64,000 nt of DNA from Harmothoe impar (lineage: Eukaryota; Annelida; Polychaeta; Phyllodocida; Polynoidae). The translations under genes were made by a program, and so were the position numbers. The notes under the pieces are model-generated. The model was not told the DNA's origin. It ran no database searches and worked only from the letters and a program-made list of their open reading frames with translations. Location: the NCBI GenBank assembly GCA_947462335.1, contig OX381707.1:81864610-81928609 (forward strand). Direction: 5' to 3'. Positions 54,540 through 64,000 of this stretch are shown here, one piece after another (position 1 is the first letter of the stretch; every line of letters starts with the position of its first letter).

Positions 54540-54745
54540 TTGGTTCTACACTATCAAAAAATAACCACTCAGCGCTTTAATGCTAAAGGTAGCATAGTGC
54601 TTTAATGCGCTACGCCCTTTGTCGATATGACAGTGTATGCATGCATGCAGCCCTGGTGAGGAACTCTGAGTGCTGCATTCATGGCTTATGATTACAACGG
54701 GCACTGCACATTAAAGCGCTATGCGACTATTAAAGGGTTAGATCC
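54540..54745. mobile_element. MITE-like segment ending ATTAAAGGGTTAG
   Basis: Inverted GCGCTTTAAT / ATTAAAGCGC pieces and a TTAAAGGGTTA end resemble the piggyBac-like MITE family of this window, but the left end is unclear. Confidence 0.35.
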
Positions 54746-54802
54746 AGTCTTGCTCCAGTCATCCCGAATGCTATACCCAGAGTTGGTGGTCTGATCCAGA
54801 CT

Positions 54803-55565
54803 GCTGTACACAGATTGTGGACGGGATGGCGGGTTGCTGCCAGACTATCCCCCTGGTACGATATGCAGCTGGCGCGGCCGAGACTGTCTTATATGATGCT
54901 GAGTCTAATTATGCATTAGATACCCTACGAGTAACTGAGAGTATGTCAAAATAATCACGGCAAACTGACTGGCGACTTCATAGGACCATAGGGCAGTTAT
55001 TATTACATAACTCAGTAACCTTCGGTTATGTGTTAGATAGAGTACACTTGGACACGGTTATTCCATATACCCACTGCCCCACAGGGTCAAGACGAGGTGA
55101 TTAAATAATAAGACCCAGACGGGTAAAATAGCCAAGTCAACAATGACCTGTTTTTAGCCAATATGGACAAAGAGACACGGGGTGCTGTACACAGCTTGTG
55201 GACGGGATGGCGGGTCGCTGCCAGACTATCCCCCTGGTCCGATATGCAGCCGGCGTGGCCGAGACTGTCTTATATGATGCTGAGTCTAATTATGTATTAA
55301 ATTCCCTACGAGTAACTGAGAGTGTGTCAAAATAATCACGGCAAACTGACTGGTGGCCTCATAGGTCAGTTATTATTACATAACTCAGTAACCTTCGGTT
55401 ATGTGTCAGATAGAGTACACCTGGACACGGTTATTCCATATACCCACTGCCCCACAGGGTCAAGACGAGGTGATTAAGTAATAAGATCCCCAGACGGGGG
55501 GTAAAATAGCCAAGTCAACAATGTCCTGTTTTTAGCCAATATGGACAAAGAGACACAGGGGTGCT
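54803..55565. repeat. 381-bp tandem duplication
   Basis: GCTGTACACAG...GACGGGATGGCGGG starts at 54803 and again at 55184. Both copies run through AATAATCACGGCAAACTGAC and CCATATACCCACTGCCCCAC to AGAGACAC, with scattered substitutions and a small deletion. No shared ORF. Confidence 0.9.
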
Positions 55566-56056
55566 GGGAGTTGGCGACAAGGGGCAAGACGGGCAAGACT
55601 ACTTCTCAAAATAGACAATGACAATGGACAAGACCTAGTTCTTAAATTCGACAAGGACCATTGGCATCTCTTATATTCGACAAGTGACACATGTGCCCCG
55701 TCTGTGGTCCTAATATAGATTTTCTAAAAAGTAAATTTTCTGCACCGTGTGACAACGACCGATCACCTAGATAGCCGAGATTTCCCCAACCTATTTTGGT
55801 TATTTTTCTATTCAGTTTTTTTGATCAGCGCACTATATTATCGTGGTTTTTTTTTAAATTTTTTAATCATAAATAATATGTAGACTTGGAAAAAAAAAAA
55901 AAGAAAAAAAGAGAGCTGACACGCAAACTCCGACTCTCCCCCCCCTCCTACTCACATGTCGCTGTTTTGTCACTAAACCCAAAGACCCACCCACCCCGTA
56001 GGAAGGGGAGACGCTTGTGAACTTTCCCTTAGGCCTCTATTCTTTATTTATTGTGT

Positions 56057-56207
56057 GGCCCCTAAAGAAGGGCCAACCAACTGACGCTGTCAGTTGGTTA
56101 TATGCTGCACAACATGGGCGTAATTAATTACGCCTGGTGTTAAGCAGCATGGATCACTGTGGTTTGACAGACTGACCTCAAAGGGCCCCCGTTGGATGGG
56201 GGCCCTT
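56057..56207. other. Cluster of four hairpins
   Basis: In 151 bp: GGCCC/GGGCC (56057-56074); AACCAACTGAC-GCT-GTCAGTTGGTT (56075-56099), 11 perfect pairs; the 18-bp palindrome GGCGTAATTAATTACGCC (56117-56134) inside an outer ATGCTGC/GCAGCAT stem (56102-56150); and AAGGGCCCCC/GGGGGCCCTT (56181-56207), 10 perfect pairs. It could be a structured RNA, a transcription end region or a replication structure. Confidence 0.8.
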
Positions 56208-56984
56208 GTGGCACAACGAGTCAAAACGAGTTGATCCGTTTTTCAGATTACCGACTCGGCGAGAGTTTCTGACTATGTCTATCTTTTATAAAGCCTTAGA
56301 TATGGTGTGGTATTTTTCATCTCGCTATAGTTTAGTTGGTATTTAAAGAAACTGCCTCATTTCTATCAGAAATACACAATATTGAATTGTTTTTTATATT
56401 TTAATATATTAGAAGCGCACTTTGTTGCCTATATAGCTCATTATGCGTTGAAATGTTCGCGAGCATCGTAGGAATGTACAAAACCCCTATTGTGGCGCCA
56501 TCTGACGAAAGAGCGGGGAACTATACTAGCGCGTTCGTTATTCGCATCTTTGACAGCGACTTTGATAGGTCGTAGATTGACTTCTGACTTTTTTTTCTTT
56601 TTTAGTTAGAATAAAAAACAAAAAAAAACAGTGACGCCGACACAGACCTGAGCATTAACGCGCTCCACCGTCTGCAGAGGGTTAAGTCTATAGTACTGTA
56701 GATTCTACTGTGTACTTACACTAACAGTGCTACATATACATACCCGAGTCATAAGTGGGGGTTTTTTGTTGTTTTTTTTAGGAAAAAAAAGTGATCTACT
56801 CACCCAAACCGCTATTAGTAGGTAACCTGTATGACCCATACCGCAAACATCTGCCTCGTGACTGATAGTGTACCGGTGGTGAAGTGCTGTTGCAAGAACA
56901 ATTGAGGCTCTTTATATAGCTGAGAGAGCGAATGGCCTAATCTTGTTTTCACCTTGAGCCCCACCCTATTCCAGAGAGGGTATC

Positions 56985-57530
56985 AAAAATCACATGTACA
57001 CGTATATGGGCTTATAGCTGGTGAATACATAAGGCGGGACAACTGTGTATACAAAGACTACAGGGGGCGTTTTAACGACAGGTGTGACGCGCCAGCCCGT
57101 GGACGGAGCTTTTGTTTTCACCTAGAGAGGGGATCGAGAGTGTATACAAAGCCTACAGGGGGTGATTAACGACAGGTGTGACGCGCCAGCCGGTGGACGG
57201 ATCACCGCATCTTCTAAGCTTTGTTTTCACCTAGAGAGGGGATCGAGAGTGTATACAAAAGAAAACCCTACAGGGGGTGTTTAACGCGGCCGGCTGCCTA
57301 CATGTTATGGTCTAAGCCTGTTTTCAGCTAGAGAGGGACCTAAATCACCTAAGCCCTTTCCACCCTTAAATCAATCTGATAATTGCCATAAAGAGGAGTA
57401 ATGCGCGTTACATGTATATGGGCTTATAGCTGGGTAAGAGATTAAGACGCTAGTCAACTGTGTATGCAAAAAAAATAAAAATACAGGGGGTGTCTAAGGT
57501 CGATTGTCATGCGCCAGCGGGCGGACGGAA
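56985..57530. repeat. Degenerate tandem repeats, about 100 bp
   Basis: Units share GTGTATACAAAG-CTACAGGGGG, TTAACGACAGGTGTGACGCG, CCAGCC-GTGGACGG and GTTTTCACCTAGAGAGGG. Three copies lie in 57045-57310, a partial one at 57461-57530. The lead-in TATATGGGCTTATAGCTGG occurs at both 57003 and 57416, so a larger block is also duplicated. Confidence 0.7.
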
Positions 57531-57843
57531 GTCTGCCGCTCTAGCTGTGACTACAAGCGCGTGCGTGTGGTAGACAGCTTAAATCAAACACAAGTTAAGC
57601 TCCTTATAGCTTCCTACTGACTGCGGATTCGAGTGCTTGAAAGATGGTCTTTTGTTTTTTTCATCTATTTCCTCGGGGAGTCGAACAGGATTAAAGATGT
57701 AACGAACCCGCACCTACACAGGTAGACAGCTGGTCGCCTTCCTAGTGAGAGTTTTTCTCTTGAGTTAAGAAGCTTATCTCGGAGCCTAGTACATAAGCGA
57801 GAGTGAAACATGGGTCCCACACACTTCTTCTACCACCTTCAGC

Positions 57844-58932
57844 ATGGCGTCATCAGGAATCACTCTACGTTCTACCGAATGTGAGCAATCCCAACACTAC
57901 TACAGAGCCGCGACAACACCACACGAGGAGACGTCCATGTTTACTGATGAGTTAACAAGTAGCAACGTGGAGGTTCGTTTTTATCAAGATTCGTACGGGT
58001 GGCTGGAAAGTGTGAGGGCTACTTCTGCAGCTATTGCTGCTGCTCGTGCAAGACGTGAAGCTCGTATCGCTGTTCGTGCTACACATGCTGCATACGAAGT
58101 CGCCAATGCTGCTAACAACGCTGCTGTTACTCTCGCCGCTGCTGCTCGTGCTGCTAATGTTCTTGCTACTGTTACCGCTCTTGCTACTGATGCTGCTGCT
58201 ACTGATGCTGCAGCGTCTGCTAAAGGTGCCGCTGTTGCGGCTGCTGCTAGGGCTAATGCTATAAATGCTTGTACAGCTGCTAAAAAAATAGCCTGTTTCG
58301 CTTATGCTAGTCGCAATGTCGCTGTTGCGGCTATGGCTGACGCACATGATACCTAGTTACGGGCTGTTGCTTTTGCTGAAGATGCTGTTGATGCTGAAGA
58401 TGTTGCTGCTGCTGCTGCTACTGCTGCTGAAGATGCTACTGCTGCTGCCTCTGCTGCTGCTGAAGATGCTGCTGCTGCTGCGGCTGCTGCTCTAGACGCC
58501 TATGACGCTGCTGCTACTGCTGCTGCTGAAGATGCTGCTGCCGCTGCTGCTACTGCTGCTGCTGAAGATGCTGCTGCCGCTGCTCTAGACACCTATGACG
58601 CGGCTGCTGCTGCTTTTGCTGAAGATGCTGTTGATGCTGAAGATGTTGCTGCTGCTGCTGCTACTGCTGCTGAAGATGCTACTGCTGCTGCCGCTGCTGC
58701 TGCTGAAGATGCTGCTGCTGCTGCGGCTGCTGCTCTAGACACCTATGACGCTGCTGCTACTGCGGCTGCTGCTCTAGACACCTATGACGCTGCTGCTGCT
58801 GCTGAAGATGCTGCTGCTGCTGCTGCACTAGTCATCTATGACGTGGCTGCTGCTCTAGACACCTATGACGCTGCTGCTGCTGCTGCTGAAGATGCTGCTG
58901 CTGCTGCTGCTGCTCTAGACACCTATGACTAA
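57844..58932 (+). pseudogene. Alanine-rich repeat protein ORF, interrupted by one in-frame TAG
   Basis: The first part (57844-58353) codes 170 aa: a polar N-terminus of about 65 residues ending YQDSYGWLESV, then alanine-rich sequence. After a TAG (58354-58356) the same frame stays open for 191 more codons to TAA at 58930. That part repeats blocks of 4-9 Ala with AEDA and ALDTYDA motifs, coded by GCT-rich DNA. Such a pattern suggests a long helical structural protein. The TAG means a broken gene, read-through, or a shorter 170-aa product. No family recognised. The ATG (CAGCATGGC) is the first in frame. Confidence 0.45.
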
Positions 58933-59098
58933 ACTTAGTAGGAGTTATTTACAAACAAAAGAGAGCTGCTACTACTGCTACCTATGACTAAACTTAGTAG
59001 GTGTTATTTACAAACAAGAGAGCCGCGTGGTGTTGTCTACAAACAAAGAGAGCCACGTGGTGTTGTTTACAAACAAAGATAGACACGTGATGTTGTTG
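58930..59098. repeat. Tandem repeats of TTACAAACAAAGAGAGCC, about 30-35 bp
   Basis: ACAAACAA-GAGAGC-CGTGGTGTTGTT units, four or five degenerate copies, fill the gap between the alanine-rich ORF and the right arm. TAAACTTAGTAGG-GTTATTTACAAACAA is repeated at the start. Confidence 0.7.
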
Positions 59099-59489
59099 TG
59101 GCCTATTATGCCAATGAAGGGGTCACGTGATCAAGGGGACGCGGCCTATTATGCAAATGAGGGGGTCTTGTGACCAAATGGCGACCTCTGATTGGCTGGT
59201 GATCAAGAGGGCGTGGCCTATTATGCAAATGAGAGGGTCACGTGATCAAGAGGGCGTGGCCTTTTATGCAAATGAGGGGTCACGTGACCAAATGGTGGCC
59301 TCTGATTGGCTGGTGATCAAGGGGGCGTGGCCTATTACGTAATTATGCAAATGAGGGGGCGTGGCCTATTACGTAATTATGCAAATGAGGGGGTCACGTG
59401 ACCAAATGGAGGCCTCTGATTGGCTGCATGTCGATTGAGTAATAAACAGTAGTTAACTATAGTCCCGTTCCGATACATACTATACTACT
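59099..59489 (-). repeat. Terminal inverted repeat, right arm
   Basis: Reverse complement of 50287-50670, with the closest match at the outer 200 bp. Confidence 0.9.
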
Positions 59490-59495
59490 ATACTG
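59490..59495. repeat. 6-bp target duplication ATACTG (right)
   Basis: Follows directly after the terminal ...CTATACTACT. Confidence 0.75.
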
Positions 59496-59533
59496 TAAAT
59501 CTACAGTTCTTCTGGGAAGTTTGAAGTATATAG

Positions 59534-59702
59534 TGTTAAAATATCCATTAACCTTTTCCCCCCATTTCTGTGTTCTGTGCTTCCATTTCAGCCATTTTAA
59601 AACTTGCTGGTCAAAGACTACACCGGTTAAAGACGACACAGGTCAAAGACGACACCCGGTCAAAGACGTTTCAATTGTTACAAACTCATGAGACACAGCC
59701 TT
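59534..59702. mobile_element. One arm of a GGTCAAAGA-repeat MITE
   Basis: It matches the right half of 48533-48877: ATCCATTAACCTTTT, then GGTCAAAGACGACACC units, then CTCATGAGACACAGCCTT. The left arm is absent. Confidence 0.6.
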
Positions 59703-60137
59703 ATGCCGTCTGGGCCTCTTGCTTGTATCTGTATCATGGATATACAAACACAAAGGTCAACAAACATTGATACCATATCCATCGAGTTGGGGCCTCCCGC
59801 CTTTCCCATTAGAGGTCTCCAAAATGTAGTCTTAAGCATTTATATCCTAATGCTACGTCTATTGTCTTTCATTGTCAGCTCCAGTATTCTGATCAATGTG
59901 TGAAATTGATCTAACTGCCATTTATTTTCAGTGGGAACTATTGTGTATGCACTCTGTTGGGATATGGGGGGTCGTCTTACTTTAGAATCCAGAAACATTT
60001 ACGTTTGAGTTGTAAACATGTTTACAGCGACAGAGGAGTGACAACGACCCCTAATTGGTGCACGCCTCTATCTGCAGCCTACAGGATGTAGAAACAGTGC
60101 ACAGGGCATTGCCCTCACCTCTCTGCACTGCTACTAA

Positions 60138-61076
60138 CCCTTTAAGGTAGGGTTTCAGGGTAATTCAGCTGGACATATTTTTAGTGCATTATTTATCACA
60201 GATTGGTTCAAAGTATATGTAACACACACCAATCTGACCGGAATTGATGTTTCCTTCAAATAATTGCCATTTTATAAGGCGTTGCTATGCATGGAATGAA
60301 AATGGAACAAAAACATTCTTTTTTAGCTTCCAAATCTTCAAACGGAGTTTTGGGACAGAAATTCAACAAAATTATCATTTCTGATGATTTAAGATACATA
60401 TTGAAGTTATTTCCTGGGGAGGGTTTTTGAATCATATCAATATTCCAAGTATAAAGGTCAGGGGAGCTCTTCAAAGTTGCTGAGTTACTAAAAATGGTGA
60501 TTTTTGGGCAAAAATCAGGGAAAATCACTCATTTTTAGTAACTATGCAACTTTGAACAGCTCTCCTGACCTTAATAATCAAGGTATTGACATGTTCAAAA
60601 AACCTCCCCAGGAAATGACTTCAACATATGTGTCCAATCATCAGAAGTTATAATCACATTCAATTTCTATCCCATGAGTCCGTTTGAAGATTGAGAAGCT
60701 CAAAAAGAACGTTTTTGTTCCATTTTGAATCCATGCCTAGCAACGCTACACAAAATGGAATTTACGTGAAGGGGACATCAATTCCGGTCAGATTGGTATG
60801 TGTTACATATAATTTTAGCATACCTGTGACAAATAATACACTAAAAATGAGTTCAGCGGAATTACCCTGAAACCCTACCTTAAGGTCAGTATAGAGCTTT
60901 AGTGTATGACACAGGCCTAGTAACTAGCCAGTACTGCATTGGTGCATCATGACTTTGGGAGTGTATCAGCCTGCAGAAAAAGCATGATGCAGTAATGCAA
61001 GAGTGCTAAGTTACATTTATGCATTATGATGACTAACAAACATAAACCTTTGGAGCATCATACCATCCTTAAAGGG
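60138..61076. mobile_element. piggyBac-like MITE, copy 2, split by a fold-back element
   Basis: CCCTTTAAGG at the left, TCCTTAAAGGG-TTAA at the right. The outer sequence (60886-61076) matches 42287-42537 in its CATGATGC segments. The insert is 60148-60877. Confidence 0.65.
60148..60877. mobile_element. 730-bp fold-back element, 8-bp target duplication (hAT-like)
   Basis: The two halves are inverted copies over nearly the whole length: TAGGGTTTCAGGGTAATTC at the left tip, inverse at the right, through TCTGACCGGAATTGATGT to a centre near 60512. Flanks are CTTTAAGG and CCTTAAGG (one mismatch). Eight-bp duplication and a TAGGG start fit hAT elements; no transposase. Confidence 0.8.
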
Positions 61077-61550
61077 TTAATTTAAGATGATTCTGTGATA
61101 AGGCTGGAAGCCTGCCGCTGGTAAGGTCAGTGGAGATGAGACGGGGTGGTAGGTGACAGGAAGGAGGGCAGGCCGGATCGGGGAGCAGAGAGACGGGGAC
61201 CAGAGATGAAAGCTTAGAGAAGGAGGCAGGCCCCGGGTGGGTGGTGATAGGGTGTATAAGTACTGAGGCTATTTAATAATGTACCGGACACTATCTGAAG
61301 TCTAAGTGCATCATGGCTGTTTGAGAGATGGTTTATTCAGCCAATGTTATCCGGTCTGCACTTTGTAGGATCCTATATATTTCAACAGAGGCAGGGGAAG
61401 AGATGGGGAAGTATTTAGGGATAAAGGGATGGAAGGGGGGAGGCAGGAAGGCAGGCAGGAAGGCAGAGAAGCAGCACAGAGGGTTTCTTGTTTTCTTTTT
61501 GAGCTCTCAAGGGTCTCTTTGTCATCCTCTGTGGCATGATAGTCTACTAA

Positions 61551-61785
61551 CCCTTTGAGGAGGGCATCATGCCTTAATGAATCATGCCCTTGGTTGTCAT
61601 GATACATGAATGCAGCTCCAGCAAGTAACTCGCTAGTGCTCCATTCAAGCATCATGCCGAACCTATGTGGTCGACAGACTCCTGAAAGCTCAGCATATTG
61701 TAGGACTGGTGAGATACTCGCTGGGGCTTCGTTGGTGCATCATGTCAACAAATGTCATCTTTTAGCAACATATTTCCTTAAAGGG
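61551..61785. mobile_element. piggyBac-like MITE, copy 3
   Basis: CCCTTTGAGGAGGGCATCATG start, TCCTTAAAGGG-TTAA end, internal AGTAACTCGCTAGTGCT palindrome, close to 42287-42537. Confidence 0.7.
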
Positions 61786-62418
61786 TTAACCCTCTAAATG
61801 ATTTGTTTTAGGGAGACTTACAGGATTTTCTTTTCCCAAAACTTGTTAACCAAGAAACTTAGAGTTAATCTTTGGAAATAAAAATAATAATTTTGGGCTG
61901 TGAGTTGCTTATTTGAGATTGAGTACTTTGAAGTGAGTGTACGGTAACTGATGGGCTAACATGTGCTGTTTTCACCTCTCAGTACGGGGGTGGCTGAATC
62001 CTGCAATTTACATTTTGACAACTATAGTTGGAATGATGTATACCTGGGGCCTGAGGGAAACCTGCAAATACAGCTGGAGGTGCAGTCATTGGCAGGGAGG
62101 CAGGGGAGATTGAGTGAGCTTATAAGCCTGTAAGTTTCCCACCAGGCCGTAAAGCTGATTGGACTTAAGACTCCTCCCACCTCCAACTTATGTTGAGTTG
62201 GGGGTGGGTGGAGAAGCAGGTTTACTATCAGAGTCAATTTGTGTCAGAATTTAACACCTGAAGCCACAGCCTGGCTGATGTACAATCACTTGGAATCGAG
62301 CGGAACAATTAAAACTACCATGGAATGAAAGATATTTGACAAAAATATGTATGTATTTCCGGACAATGTTATCCATATTGAGGTGTATGCATGTTTAATA
62401 TCATAGTTACACAGCCAT

Positions 62419-62532
62419 CACTGTAAGAAGTTAGTGTAGCTGCACAATGAGTTATACTGCAGATTTATAGTATGAAAGGACTTATTTTTGGTTTCTACAG
62501 TACAACTCACTGTCCACTAACTTCTGACAGTG
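62419..62532. mobile_element. Short CACTG-ended MITE
   Basis: CACTGTAAGAAGTTAGTG at the left and CACTAACTTCTGACAGTG at the right, same end type as 43597-44328. Confidence 0.65.
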
Positions 62533-62855
62533 TTGAGACAAATGAGATTGAAATGAAAACTTGTTATAAGAAAATTATTTTCTTAACATTTTCTAAGAAC
62601 TAGTCATTTTTCCACCAGATGAGCCATATCTTATTTTGTTAAAATGAGAAAAGTTGTTTTGGGCTATGTATAGTCTGACAGATAGGATTGTGAGCCTTGG
62701 AATGCTGGTGTCATCAGCTGGTTGGGGTGGGTGATTGAGGGTGTGGAGGATCATGAGGGATAGGATGTAAGCCTTCCAATCAGAACTAGTCAAAAAGCAG
62801 GGATGAGGATTGGGACGTCATGACGGCTCCTCCCCTACGTCTTGCTTCAACCTTT

Positions 62856-62907
62856 AACCTTCAGGGTGACTGAATGACCTTCAGGGTGACTGAATGACCT
62901 TCAGGCT
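62856..62907 (+). repeat. Tandem repeat CCTTCAGGGTGACTGAATGA
   Basis: Two full copies and a partial third, about 21-bp period. Confidence 0.85.
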
Positions 62908-64000
62908 GACAGGTTGGATCCACCACACTGACCGGCTGCTCACCACTCCTTAAAGTGGCTATATCGGATTTTTCTTAAATTCCAAAATGTTACTTGAATG
63001 TGTTCCAGTGCTGTAACAATATAATATCTAGGGGATGGGGGGCAATTGATCTATGGTCAATAAGAGCATAGAGAGGGGCTCCCATGCGACTAAGTAATGG
63101 TCTTTTATAGTGCAATTTCATTGAGCAGAACAAAATTGTGCACAATTTTATTCACCCATTGACCACAATTTCAGCAAGATAATAGGGAATAATAATGAAT
63201 GGAATAGGAAGAACACCCTAAATTTTTTTGGAGAAAATTTAATTTTGAGTCCTTATAATTGGATATAACAACTTTAGGTAGTAGGGGATATGTGGGGATT
63301 ATGAAAGTTACATTACATTGGCTACATAAATACATTACATCAAGTTACATTACATGGCTCTCCACTCATATATTTAGGTATGCAACCCTGGGACAGATAT
63401 GGTGGAAATATATGCAGACCACCATATGCGTGTTTAGCGTCCAGCACCCTACCTCAGATTGGTATCTGTAGCTCCACTTAGTATCCCAGTTGTCATTTTC
63501 AGTTGCTATTTTTTCTAGTAGGTTGCAGTTCGCAAAAGAGCTAAAACATTTTTTAATCATTTTGATCTAATGAATCCTGTGTCTAAAAAGTCTTTGGAGA
63601 ATCAGCCTTCCTAAATCATTTACAAAGAGGCTCACCACCCCCCTACTCTTGATGAGAACACATAGGCTAAATAGGTCCCTAGGTGCCTGCGGTATAATTT
63701 TTTAGCTAGCAGCTCTCAGATTAGTGGTCCTTTCGCTGCTAAGCCTATATGTAAGACAGAAACCTGCTGTATCAGCAACTCAAGACTTTTGCTGCATCTG
63801 TGCCAAGCTCCCTGGTCTTAATATATCAGAATCAGTTCTCCGTGTCCTATACATAAGACACAATAATACAACCTATGCACTGTGTGTCAATCAGCTTACT
63901 CTGCAGAAGCTGCAGCACTAATCACGTCTTGTAATTAGTTTCTTGGTTTGATTCCCAATCCTGGGCGGCTTAATTAAAGGCACAAAAGTCTATCAAAAGT

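Larger units (their letters stand above)
50287..59489. mobile_element. 9.2-kb Polinton/Maverick-like element, apparently non-autonomous
   Basis: It begins AGTAGTATAGTATGTATCGG and ends with the exact reverse complement, between two ATACTG copies. Inverted repeats are about 385 bp. A 6-bp duplication, an AG start, short tandem repeats at the tip and long TIRs are the structural marks of Polintons. I found no DNA polymerase B, retroviral-type integrase, ATPase or capsid ORF, and the length is about half of a full element. So it is either a deleted or non-autonomous derivative, or another TIR element sharing these marks. Confidence 0.7.
61786..64000. other. Intergenic, no gene recognised
   Basis: Apart from the short MITE at 62419-62532 and a 21-bp tandem repeat near 62856-62907, I see only unique-looking DNA. 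Open frames are all below 75 codons and lack recognisable domains. Confidence 0.45.

Noticed and set aside
57952..58347. Minus-strand Ser-rich frame across the alanine-rich ORF
   Set aside because: GCT repeats read as AGC on the other strand; composition artefact.
58034..58495. Plus-strand Leu-rich frames in the GCT-repeat region
   Set aside because: CTG frame of the same repeat; the alanine frame has the long continuous reading and the polar N-terminus.

Overview
The window is animal (metazoan) nuclear DNA with no ordinary protein-coding host gene that I can support. The evidence is a Tx1/L1-type non-LTR retrotransposon with two ORFs, tandem U4 spliceosomal RNA genes, and a dense, nested load of short inverted-repeat transposons, tRNA-derived repeats and microsatellites. 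This mix suits an aquatic invertebrate or a basal chordate, but I cannot name the species.

Region 1 (1-40306) is the centre of interest. Three blocks (4536-6523, 17965-19206, 24694-40306) look like a 618/619-bp satellite but are tandem U4 snRNA genes. Each unit carries a 145-nt U4 sequence on the + strand, about 29 intact copies in all. The U4 core, U4/U6-pairing segments, k-turn, Sm-type site and 3' hairpin are recognisable, with a PSE-like element upstream and a 3'-box-like sequence downstream. Three copies of one retrotransposon family lie in the same orientation (1-4535, 15343-17964, 19207-24693). In each, the poly(A) tail abuts exactly the same U4 base, after U4 nt 25. The complete copy (19207-24693) also has its 5' end joined to U4 at nt 29, implying a 4-bp GCCA target duplication. 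So this is a sequence-specific retrotransposon whose target is the U4 snRNA gene. It has ORF1 (RRM-like region plus CCHC knuckle) and ORF2 (AP-type endonuclease, reverse transcriptase, CCHC), both intact in the complete copy.

Region 2 (6524-15147) separates two array blocks. It holds only repeats: several inverted-repeat elements with visible target duplications, a cluster of palindromic TGACGTCA sites, and a LTR- or promoter-like segment.

Region 3 (40307-50280) is again intergenic with nested MITEs. One (42740-43081) has a TTAA duplication and a near-empty-site relative elsewhere in the window. There is also an inverted pair of tRNA-Ala-like sequences.

Region 4 (50287-59489) is a 9.2-kb unit with about 385-bp terminal inverted repeats. 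It starts AG, ends CT and is flanked by a 6-bp duplication (ATACTG), as in Polinton/Maverick elements, but I see none of their core genes. It carries two related small ORFs behind a TGACGTCAGC motif, a 381-bp tandem duplication, a striking hairpin cluster, and a long alanine-rich ORF broken by one in-frame TAG.

Region 5 (59496-64000) is intergenic, with piggyBac-like MITEs, one of them holding a nested 730-bp fold-back element.
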